A DNA stretch of 64,000 bases from the NCBI RefSeq assembly GCF_900230185.1, contig NZ_OCSR01000002.1, forward strand, positions 1,674,001-1,738,000, written 5' to 3'. Every line of letters starts with the position of its first letter. The first letter of the stretch is position 1. The DNA comes from Burkholderia sp. OK233. GTDB lineage: Bacteria; Pseudomonadota; Gammaproteobacteria; Burkholderiales; Burkholderiaceae. Below the pieces are notes generated by a model. It saw nothing but the letters and a program-made list of their open reading frames with translations, was not told the origin of the DNA and did not search any database. Both the position numbers and the translations under genes were made by a program. This document shows positions 56,881 to 64,000 of the stretch, piece by piece.

Positions 56881-58158
56881 ATGCCAAAGCTCATCCATGT
56901 GATCGGCGCCGGCCTCGCCGGCCTGGCCGCGGCGGTGCAATTGCAGCGCCGCGGCGCACAAGTCGTGCTGCACGAAGCAGCGCCGCAGGTGGGTGGCCGT
57001 TGCCGTTCGTATTACGACCCCAAGCTGGGCGCCACCATCGACAGCGGCAATCACATGGTGCTGTCGGGCAATTACGCCACGCTCAACTATGCGCGCGCGA
57101 TTGGCGCTGCCGACGAGCTGGTCGGCCCGGCCCAGCCCGAGTATCCGTTCGTGGATCTGGCGACGCGGGCGCACTGGACCGTGCGCATGTCGCCGGGCCG
57201 CCTGCCCTGGTGGATCTTCGACCCGAACGCGCGCGTGCCGAACACCGGACCGAGCGACTATCTGGCGCTCGTGCCGCTGCTGTTCGCCAAGCCCGGGCGC
57301 AGTGTGGCGCAGAGCATGCGCTGCAATGGCCCGTTGTGGGATCGCCTGCTGCGGCCGCTGTTTCTCGCGATGCTCAATGTCGAGCCGCGTGAAGCGTCGG
57401 CGGAGCTAACGGCCGCGATGGTTAGGGAGACGCTCGCTGCCGGTGGTCTGGCGTGCCGGCCTCTGGTGGCGAAGAATGGTCTCGGCAGCGCCTTTGTCGA
57501 CCCGGCGCTGCGTCTTTTGCAGCATGGCGGCGCGGCAATCCGGCTCGGGTCGCGCCTGACAGACATCGTGTTTGCCGACACCGGCGCCGGCCCCGGTCGT
57601 GTCTCGGCACTGAATTTCGCGGACGAAAGCATCGCGATCGAAGCCAACCAGGCCGTGGTGCTCGCGGTGCCTCCGGACATTGCACAGACGCTCGTGCCCG
57701 GTTTGCGTTCGCCGAATCGCTTCGCGGCGGCCCTCAACGTGCATTTCGCGGTCGAGCCGCCGTTCGGCATGGCGCCGATCACGGGGCTGCTGAATGCGAC
57801 GGCCGATTGGCTGTTTGCCTTCGAGGGCCGCATGTCGGTCACGGTCAACGCAGCTGAGCGCCTGCTCGACACTCCGCATGAAGCGCTGGCGAAAACCATT
57901 TGGGCCGAAGTGGCTCAGGCTGCCAATTTGCCAGCCGAGCCAATGCCGGCCTGGCAGGTCGTAGTGGAAAAGCGCGCGACGTTTGCCGCCTTGCCGGATC
58001 AGGAAACGCTGCGCCCCGGCACGCGCACTCGCTGGAACAACTTGATGCTCGCGGGCGACTGGACGGCCACCGGCCTGCCCGCGACGATTGAAGGGGCGAT
58101 CCGCTCCGGCCAGAAGGCCGCGGACATGCTGCTGAATCAACCGATGGAACGCCGATGA
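56881..58158 (+). CDS. hpnE: Hydroxysqualene dehydroxylase / squalene-associated FAD-dependent desaturase (HpnE)
   Basis: 425 residues. FAD-binding Rossmann start LIHVIGAGLAGLAAAVQLQR, then HEAAPQVGGRCRSYYDPKLG and DSGNHMVLSGNYATLNY of the amine-oxidase/phytoene-desaturase family; the C-terminal FAD motif is NLMLAGDWTATGLPATIEGA. HpnE reduces hydroxysqualene to squalene in the HpnCDE route. The ATG at 56881 is four bases after the hpnD stop, and its own stop overlaps the cyclase start. Confidence 0.92.
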   Translation: MPKLIHVIGAGLAGLAAAVQLQRRGAQVVLHEAAPQVGGRCRSYYDPKLGATIDSGNHMVLSGNYATLNYARAIGAADELVGPAQPEYPFVDLATRAHWTVRMSPGRLPWWIFDPNARVPNTGPSDYLALVPLLFAKPGRSVAQSMRCNGPLWDRLLRPLFLAMLNVEPREASAELTAAMVRETLAAGGLACRPLVAKNGLGSAFVDPALRLLQHGGAAIRLGSRLTDIVFADTGAGPGRVSALNFADESIAIEANQAVVLAVPPDIAQTLVPGLRSPNRFAAALNVHFAVEPPFGMAPITGLLNATADWLFAFEGRMSVTVNAAERLLDTPHEALAKTIWAEVAQAANLPAEPMPAWQVVVEKRATFAALPDQETLRPGTRTRWNNLMLAGDWTATGLPATIEGAIRSGQKAADMLLNQPMERR

Positions 58159-60203
58159 ACGACTTATCTCAAGCCCAGCCGCTGGACGCCGTCCTGCCTG
58201 AATTCACCGATGCGGCGCTGAATGTGCCAAACGCGGTGTCGAGCGCTGCGCCCGATGCTGCGCCGCAAGCGTTCACAACGTCGCTCGACGTCGCGATCGC
58301 GCGCGCCACCGACGCGATCCTCGGTGCGCAGAAGCCGGACGGTCACTGGGTCTACGAACTCGAAGCCGACGCGACGATTCCCGCCGAATATGTGCTGCTG
58401 GTCCACTACCTCGCCGAAACGCCGAACCTGGAACTGGAACAGAAGATCGGCCGTTATCTGCGCCGCATCCAGCTGGCGGACGGTGGCTGGCCGCTCTTCA
58501 CCGACGGCGCGCTCGACATCAGCGCCAGCGTCAAGACGTACTTCGCACTGAAAATGATCGGCGACTCGCCGGACGCCGACCACATGGTCCGTGGGCGCGA
58601 AGCGATTCTGGCGAACGGCGGCGCGGAGACGGTGAACGTGTTCACGCGGATTCTGCTTGCGCTGTTCGGCGTGGTGTCGTGGCGTGCCGTGCCGATGATG
58701 CCCGTGGAAATCATGCTGCTGCCCCAATGGTTTCCGTTCCATCTGTCGAAGGTGTCGTACTGGGCGCGTACCGTGATCGTGCCGTTGCTGGTGCTGAACG
58801 CGAAGCGCCCGGTGGCGCGCAATCCGCGCCGTGTGCGGATCGACGAGCTGTTCCGCGGCGCGCCGGTCAATACCGGCATGCGCGATCGGGCGCCGCATCA
58901 GCACCTCGGCTGGTTCCGCTTCTTCCGCGGCGTGGACGTGATGCTGCGCATGGTCGACGGCCTGTTCCCGAAGGCGACGCGCGAGCGTTCGGTGCGCGAG
59001 GCGGTGCGCTTCGTCGACGAACGGCTGAACGGCGAAGACGGCCTCGGCGCGATTTTCCCGGCGATGGCCAACTCGGTGATGATGTATGACGTGCTCGGCT
59101 ATCCGGCCGATCATCCGAACCGCGCAATCGCCCGTCAGTCGATCGAAAAGCTGCTCGTCATCAAGGATGACGAAGCCTATTGCCAGCCTTGTCTGTCGCC
59201 TGTGTGGGACACCTCGCTGGTGGCGCATGCGCTACTCGAGACCGGCGAAGCGCATGCCGAGCAGGCGGCCGAACGCGGGCTTGCCTGGCTGCGTCCGCTG
59301 CAGATTCTCGACGTGCGCGGCGACTGGATCTCACGCCGTGCGAACGTGCGTCCTGGCGGCTGGGCGTTCCAGTACAACAACCCGCACTATCCGGACGTCG
59401 ACGATACGGCGGTGGTGGTGATGGCGATGCAGCGCTCGGCGGCGCTGACGCAATCGGATGTCGATCGCGAAGCCATTGCGCGGGCGCGCGAATGGGTGGT
59501 AGGCATGCAGAGCAGCGATGGCGGCTGGGGCGCGTTCGAACCGGAAAACACCCAGTACTACCTGAACAACATTCCGTTCTCCGACCACGGCGCCTTGCTC
59601 GATCCACCGACCGCGGACGTGTCCGGCCGCTGCCTGTCGATGCTTGCGCAACTCGGCGAGTTTCCGCAGGGCAGCGAACCGGCGCAGCGCGCGTTCGACT
59701 ACATGCTGAAGGAACAGGAATCGGACGGCAGCTGGTACGGCCGCTGGGGCCTGAACTACATCTACGGCACGTGGACCGCGCTGTGTTCGCTGAACGCCGC
59801 CGGCTTGCCCCATGACGACCCGCGCATGAAGCGCGCCGCGCAGTGGCTCCTGTCGATCCAGAACGAAGACGGCGGCTGGGGCGAGGGTGGCGAGAGCTAC
59901 AAACTCGACTATCGCGGCTACGAACGCGCACCAAGCACCGCTTCGCAAACCGCATGGGCGCTGATGGGCCTGATGGCGGCAGGCGAGGTGAATCACGAGG
60001 CGGTGGCGCGTGGCGTCGAGTATTTGCAACGCGAACAGCGCGAGCACGGCCTGTGGGACGAAACGCGCTTCACGGCGACCGGTTTCCCGCGCGTGTTCTA
60101 TCTGCGTTATCACGGCTATCGCAAGTTCTTCCCGTTGTGGGCATTGGCTCGCTTCCGTCATCTGAAACGCAACGGGCAAACGCGCGTCGCGGTCGGGATG
60201 TAA
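58155..60203 (+). CDS. shc: Squalene-hopene cyclase (HpnF)
   Basis: 682 residues, the usual Shc length. After an N-terminal leader of about 50 residues, a series of QW repeats follows (QKPDGHWVYEL, QLADGGWPLFTDG, MQSSDGGWGAF, QEDGGWGEGGESY-type). The acid motif is DVDD at about 414-417 (YPDVDDTAVVV), which protonates squalene. It folds squalene to hopene at the membrane. Overlaps hpnE by four bases (ATGA) and is followed after three bases by hpnG, so this is one operon. Confidence 0.97.
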   Translation: MNDLSQAQPLDAVLPEFTDAALNVPNAVSSAAPDAAPQAFTTSLDVAIARATDAILGAQKPDGHWVYELEADATIPAEYVLLVHYLAETPNLELEQKIGRYLRRIQLADGGWPLFTDGALDISASVKTYFALKMIGDSPDADHMVRGREAILANGGAETVNVFTRILLALFGVVSWRAVPMMPVEIMLLPQWFPFHLSKVSYWARTVIVPLLVLNAKRPVARNPRRVRIDELFRGAPVNTGMRDRAPHQHLGWFRFFRGVDVMLRMVDGLFPKATRERSVREAVRFVDERLNGEDGLGAIFPAMANSVMMYDVLGYPADHPNRAIARQSIEKLLVIKDDEAYCQPCLSPVWDTSLVAHALLETGEAHAEQAAERGLAWLRPLQILDVRGDWISRRANVRPGGWAFQYNNPHYPDVDDTAVVVMAMQRSAALTQSDVDREAIARAREWVVGMQSSDGGWGAFEPENTQYYLNNIPFSDHGALLDPPTADVSGRCLSMLAQLGEFPQGSEPAQRAFDYMLKEQESDGSWYGRWGLNYIYGTWTALCSLNAAGLPHDDPRMKRAAQWLLSIQNEDGGWGEGGESYKLDYRGYERAPSTASQTAWALMGLMAAGEVNHEAVARGVEYLQREQREHGLWDETRFTATGFPRVFYLRYHGYRKFFPLWALARFRHLKRNGQTRVAVGM

Positions 60204-60206
60204 CGG

Positions 60207-60941
60207 ATGGCGCTGTCGACAACGCCGTCAGCCGACGCCGGCCGCAGCAGCACCTTGCCGGTGATCGTGGTGACGGGTATGGCGTTCGAAGCGCGCATCG
60301 CGCGCGGCAAGGGCGTCGAGGTGGTCTACGCGGCTCGCGCCGATCTGCTGGAGCGGGCGTTGAGCGCGGCAGTTGCGCGCGGTTGCTCGGGGATCGTCAG
60401 CTTCGGTACGGCAGGTGGGTTGGCGCCGGACCTGCAGCCGGGTGCGCTGATCGTCGGCGAGGCCGTCGATGGGCCGTTTGGGCGGCTCGAGACCGATCGG
60501 TCATGGGCTGACAGGTTTGCCGCCGCGCTGGCGACAGGGCCGCTGGCGGCGCGTCTGCGGCGTGGGGTGATGGCGGCTGTGACCGCGCCTTTGGTCACCG
60601 CCGACGACAAGCGTTTGCTGCATCGCTCGACGGGTGCTTTGGCTGTTGATATGGAATCGCATATTGCCGGTGCGACAGCTGCCGCGCATGGGGTGCCGTT
60701 TGCGGTTTGCCGCGCGGTTGTTGATCCGGCCTGGCGGACGTTGCCTTCTGCTGCGACCGCTGGCTTGCGGGATGATGGCACCACGGCGTTGGGGCCGATT
60801 TTGCGGGAGTTGCTGCGGCAGCCGTCGCAGCTTGCGGCGCTGATTCAGGTGGCCGTCGATGCGCGGGCGGCGCGGACCTCGCTGGTGCAGGCGCGGCATG
60901 CGATGGGGGAAGCGGGGGTTTTGCGGTTGGGTGTTGCCTGA
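60207..60941 (+). CDS. hpnG: Hopanoid-associated nucleoside phosphorylase-like protein (HpnG)
   Basis: 244 residues of the PNP/UDP phosphorylase fold: LPVIVVTGMAFEARIARGKG, GCSGIVSFGTAGGLAPDLQP, ALAVDMESHIAGATAAAHGV and PFAVCRAVVDPAWRTLP. HpnG removes adenine from adenosylhopane to give ribosylhopane on the way to bacteriohopanetetrol. It follows shc by three bases and ends the plus-strand operon. The C-terminal 70 residues are less conserved. Confidence 0.9.
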   Translation: MALSTTPSADAGRSSTLPVIVVTGMAFEARIARGKGVEVVYAARADLLERALSAAVARGCSGIVSFGTAGGLAPDLQPGALIVGEAVDGPFGRLETDRSWADRFAAALATGPLAARLRRGVMAAVTAPLVTADDKRLLHRSTGALAVDMESHIAGATAAAHGVPFAVCRAVVDPAWRTLPSAATAGLRDDGTTALGPILRELLRQPSQLAALIQVAVDARAARTSLVQARHAMGEAGVLRLGVA

Positions 60942-60973
60942 TGGCGGTTGCTTATTGCCTGTGTGTCTGCGGG

Positions 60974-62494
60974 CTATAGCATGCTTGTATTGCCGTTCCA
61001 CGCCGCCTTGCGTAAGCCTGCAATGCTAAGTTCTTCGGCAGCAACAGCAAGACCGTCGCAATTCCCTTGATGAAATACAAGGACGCGGTGCGCAATCTCG
61101 AGCAACTCTTCCTCTTCACTGCAAACCACCACCACGCATCGCCCCTCTGCTGCCATACGCCGGATAATTGCGTAGATGTCGGCTTTGGCCCCAATGTCGA
61201 CGCCCTTGGTAGGCTCGTCAAGCAGAACGAGTTTGGCGTTCTGGCCGATGACTCGCGCTAGCAGAACCTTCTGCTGATTGCCGCCTGAGAGCGATTTTAT
61301 TGGCCCATGAAGATCCCCCCGGGTGTTCATTTCGACGAGTATCTGCCTGGCGCTCTGCGCCGCCTTGCTATGGTCCACAAGCGCATGCTTTCGAAAGCGA
61401 CGCAGGATAGGCAAAGAAGCATTTGTGAAACTCGACATCAGGGGCACGATGCCGTCTTTTTTGCGCTCTTCGGTCAGATAACCCACGCCTTGACTGATTG
61501 CGTTTGCCGGACTGTTTGCCCGATAAGACTTGCCTGCCAATCGGACCTCTCCACCCAGAACTTTTTCCAGGCCGTATAAGGTACGACAGAACCGGGTTCG
61601 ACCTGCTCCAGCAAGTCCGTATATGCCGACGACCTCTCCCGGCCATGCCTGCAAGGACACGTCACGCAAGCGTTCCGTGCAAAGGCTTCGCACATCAAGA
61701 AAGGGCATTGATGCTGTATCCGATTGGTTGCGGGTAGTACGCTCGACTTCATTGAGCGTACTACCCGCGTCGCCGACGATGGCATCGATAATGTCCTGCT
61801 TTGCGATGTTGCTCCTGGCGTGATAAATCACCTTGCCACCGCACATCACAGTCGCTTCGTCGCACACGCCGAGCACCTCGTCCAGCTTGTGCGATACCAG
61901 AACAACGCCGATGTTTTTCTCTCTGGCAATCTGCTGCACCGACCGCAGTAGTGCTTCGGCCTGAGCACCCTCGAGTGCCGTAGTCGGCTCGTCGAGAAAG
62001 AGAAACCGTGCATCTCTGTCCAGATTCGCCACCACCTCCAGCATCTGCTTGTCAGGATGAGACAGGTCCCTCACCAGCCTGGAAGGCTGTACCTTCAACT
62101 TATAGTCTTGCAGAACCTGGTGAGTATGCTCCTTCATGGCCACATCGTCGAGCAGCCCGTTCTTCCTTAGCTCGCGCCCGAGGAAAAGGTTCTGCCACAC
62201 CGTCAACCCTGGAATAAGCCGAAGTTCCTGATAAACGCATGCGATTCCGTGCCGCAACGCATCTCGCGGCGAACTGAGTGAGATGGATTCGTCACCGAGC
62301 AAAAGCTCACCCGAATCCTGCTGATTGACCCCGGCGAGAATCCTGAGCAAGGTCGACTTACCTGCGCCGTTGTGGCCAAACAAGCCGTGGATTTTGCCAG
62401 GCACCACATCGAAGTCGACACCATGCAGAACAGTGACGCCCGCGAAGGACACCTTGATGTCGCGCGCCCGATAAAGGCGGTTGCTGTTACTCAT
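60974..62494 (-). CDS. Sugar ABC transporter ATP-binding protein (RbsA/XylG type, two ABC domains)
   Basis: 506 residues with duplicated ATPase domains. First: Walker A GHNGAGKST, Walker B FLFLDEPTTALEG, with an unusual signature LSHPDKQMLEV. Second: Walker A-like GLAGAGRTRF, signature LSGGNQQKV, Walker B LVLLDEPTKGVD. Degenerate second Walker A is normal for RbsA-like proteins, but the first signature loop departs from the usual LSVGEQQ. It energises import of a monosaccharide such as ribose, with the binding protein and permease encoded upstream on the same strand. Confidence 0.93.
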   Translation of the reverse strand: MSNSNRLYRARDIKVSFAGVTVLHGVDFDVVPGKIHGLFGHNGAGKSTLLRILAGVNQQDSGELLLGDESISLSSPRDALRHGIACVYQELRLIPGLTVWQNLFLGRELRKNGLLDDVAMKEHTHQVLQDYKLKVQPSRLVRDLSHPDKQMLEVVANLDRDARFLFLDEPTTALEGAQAEALLRSVQQIAREKNIGVVLVSHKLDEVLGVCDEATVMCGGKVIYHARSNIAKQDIIDAIVGDAGSTLNEVERTTRNQSDTASMPFLDVRSLCTERLRDVSLQAWPGEVVGIYGLAGAGRTRFCRTLYGLEKVLGGEVRLAGKSYRANSPANAISQGVGYLTEERKKDGIVPLMSSFTNASLPILRRFRKHALVDHSKAAQSARQILVEMNTRGDLHGPIKSLSGGNQQKVLLARVIGQNAKLVLLDEPTKGVDIGAKADIYAIIRRMAAEGRCVVVVCSEEEELLEIAHRVLVFHQGNCDGLAVAAEELSIAGLRKAAWNGNTSML

Positions 62495-62565
62495 CGCTCA
62501 ATTCCTTTCCTATTACGCGTTTGGGGGCGAGTGGCTCGTCAGTGTGACGGATGCCCCCGCGCAAC

Positions 62566-63552
62566 TCAGTAAGCCTGGCTGACCACCTGTTCGGCATTCG
62601 CCTTATTCACGAGCAACGGAGGGCTGTTGACCATGGCCGACGGTACCTTGCCCGCAAACTGTTGGCTGACGTTATCCACGAGCAACGCAGCGAGTCGCAC
62701 CGGTTCCTGAATCGCGCCAGCCCGCAGAACGTCGCCGGATTGAATCTGCTTTACCCCTTCCTTGTCGACGAAAGCGTAGAGCTTCACCTTGTCTTTCAAG
62801 CCCAACTGGTTGATTGCCGCGAGTGCGCCAAGTGCCGAAGGTTCGGTATCGGAATAAACAACCGTCATGCTGGGATTTCCCTGAAGCATTTCAGTCGTCA
62901 CCTTCAGGGACGTTGTCTCTTCTACCTTCCCATTGACGAGAGCGACAACCTTAAGGTTTGGATTGGTGGCAATAGCCTGCTTGAAACCGTCGTCACGTGC
63001 ATTGGCCGCCGTAGACGTCGGTTCGCCAACAATGCCGATAACAGCATTGGCCTTTTCGCCCAAATCCTTCACCAGTTGCTGACCGATGAATACGCCACCC
63101 GCCTTCTGGTCGGTCTGCACACCTTGCACGATGTGAGCGCCTTGCTGCTTCATGCCGTCGGTGTCCGGCAGGATATTGATGGCGAAGGCCGGGATATTTG
63201 CACGGTTCAGTTCCGAAATGACTGAGACGCATGGTCCTGAACTGACGCAGTTAACAGCAACAGCGTCTACTTTCTTCTGTATAAAGCTCTGCACCTGGGA
63301 GAGCTCTCGAGCGTCATCGTTGTCCGCAATGGATACTTCTACATGCATGCCCTTGGCAGCGCCGCTCTCCTCAAAGCTCTTCTTCATTGCAACGTAATAC
63401 GGGTTGGTGAGATTCGGAAGAACGACACCGAGGGTTCTGGTCCCGTTCGATGCCTGGGCCCCTGCATCCCGATTACAACCGGACAGACCCAATGCCAGGA
63501 CGGAACTGATGAGCCCAATTGCCACTACATGATTGTTTCGTATATTGTTCAC
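62566..63552 (-). CDS. Sugar ABC transporter substrate-binding lipoprotein (RbsB type)
   Basis: 328 residues from a GTG at 63552. The signal ends in LGLSGCNRD, so a lipoprotein anchored to the periplasmic face (Cys26). Peripla_BP_4 fold: TLGVVLPNLTNPYYVAMKKS, KKVDAVAVNCVSSGPCVSVI, GQQLVKDLGEKANAVIGIVG and VVYSDTEPSALGALAAINQL. It binds a sugar or similar small molecule. It sits between the permease gene (four bases upstream) and the ATPase gene on the same strand. Confidence 0.92.
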   Translation of the reverse strand: MNNIRNNHVVAIGLISSVLALGLSGCNRDAGAQASNGTRTLGVVLPNLTNPYYVAMKKSFEESGAAKGMHVEVSIADNDDARELSQVQSFIQKKVDAVAVNCVSSGPCVSVISELNRANIPAFAINILPDTDGMKQQGAHIVQGVQTDQKAGGVFIGQQLVKDLGEKANAVIGIVGEPTSTAANARDDGFKQAIATNPNLKVVALVNGKVEETTSLKVTTEMLQGNPSMTVVYSDTEPSALGALAAINQLGLKDKVKLYAFVDKEGVKQIQSGDVLRAGAIQEPVRLAALLVDNVSQQFAGKVPSAMVNSPPLLVNKANAEQVVSQAY

Positions 63553-63556
63553 CTGG

Positions 63557-64000
63557 TTAAGACGTGCTTTTCAGGGAGTCTTTGTGCTCGGAAAATTTCC
63601 GCTCTTTCCGAGACTTCAGCCAGGGAAAGCTGAGCCGTCTGGACGACCGCAACGTATCCAATGTCACGCCGATCAGAATGATCAGACCGATGACCAATGG
63701 TTGCCAGTACGCACTCACGTTCAGAACGTTCATCAGGTTCGAGATTGCGGCGATAAGCATTGCGCCAATCATCGCGCCCACTATGCTGCCGCTTCCGCCA
63801 AAAAGACTAACTCCGCCTACCACTGCCCCTGCAATTGAGAAGAACAATTCGTCGCCACGACCTGCAGTCGGATATCCTGTCATCAAACGCGAGCCATAGA
63901 TCAGGCCGCCACATGCGGCACAGAGACCGGAAACTGAATAGACAAACAGTGTGACGCGCGGCACGCTGATGCCCGATAACCGAGCCGCATCCGCGTTACC
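63557..64000 (-). CDS. Sugar ABC transporter permease (RbsC type), cut by window end
   Basis: Only the C-terminal 147 residues are present; the reading frame continues beyond the last base. The RbsC-type sequence is clear: ARLSGISVPRVTLFVYSVSG, GGLIYGSRLMTGYPTAGRGD, SIAGAVVGGVSLFGGSGSIV, GAMIGAMLIAAISNLMNVLN. Three or four membrane helices are visible. It forms the channel with the ATPase and binding protein encoded next. A basic C-terminal tail (KSRKERKFSEHK) follows the last helix. Confidence 0.92.
   Translation of the reverse strand, partial: GNADAARLSGISVPRVTLFVYSVSGLCAACGGLIYGSRLMTGYPTAGRGDELFFSIAGAVVGGVSLFGGSGSIVGAMIGAMLIAAISNLMNVLNVSAYWQPLVIGLIILIGVTLDTLRSSRRLSFPWLKSRKERKFSEHKDSLKSTS

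Overview
The window looks like the replication-origin region of a secondary chromosome (or chromid) of a Burkholderiaceae bacterium, most likely Paraburkholderia. The grounds are the GC-rich coding, the Burkholderia-type porin, the hpnDEFG hopanoid cluster and the RND efflux operon, and above all a chromid-type replication and partition module: a Rep_3-like initiator preceded by about 18 direct iterons, a KfrA-like coiled-coil protein, ParA, ParB and four palindromic parS-like sites. No tRNA, rRNA, insertion sequence or CRISPR array was recognised.

Layout. 0-5.1 kb: a minus-strand chemosensory-type operon with a membrane-bound CheA-like kinase, a short MCP-domain protein, two CheX-like proteins and a CheY. 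5.3-6.0: an AlkD-type DNA glycosylase. 6.2-14.4: an RND tripartite efflux operon divergent from an OmpR/histidine-kinase pair. 14.5-20.2: a glycine-rich lipoprotein and a galactarate catabolic operon (aldolase, MFS permease, dehydratase) with a divergent LacI regulator and a clear palindromic operator. 20.3-27.2: a LysR regulator with two N-terminal HTH domains, divergent from an amidohydrolase / decarboxylase-like / DctA / porin / oxalomesaconate-hydratase cluster. 27.8-33.6: an outer-membrane protein, an NTF2-like protein with a TetR regulator, YceI, and threonine degradation (kbl-tdh) with an XRE-cupin regulator.

33.7-42.6 is the replication and partition region: a LexA-box gene, a tyrosine-recombinase-like protein with altered catalytic residues, kfrA, the iteron origin, rep, parB, parA, four parS-like palindromes and a (GGCAC)55 microsatellite. 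42.8-50.7 holds arsC-like, ssuA-like, gntP, an ECF-like sigma factor with a zinc anti-sigma protein, a 43-residue secreted peptide, a DnaA-box cluster and an FMN reductase. 50.9-55.8: a hybrid kinase and a response regulator - CheC - diguanylate cyclase operon. 56.0-60.9: hopanoid synthesis. 61.0-64.0: a sugar ABC importer cut by the window end.

The most striking feature is that copies of the origin iteron (core GGTGAG, about 6 variable bases, then CGGGA or CAGGA) are not confined to the origin. Arrays of 2, 6-7, 12 and 2 copies lie at about 6.1, 15.1, 27.6 and 35.3 kb, all in the opposite orientation to the origin array, and one further match lies inside rep itself. The 15 kb and 27 kb arrays are homologous to each other and carry mainly a CAGGA sub-type. 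This suggests a network of off-origin initiator-binding sites that could titrate or handcuff Rep and set the copy number or timing of this replicon.
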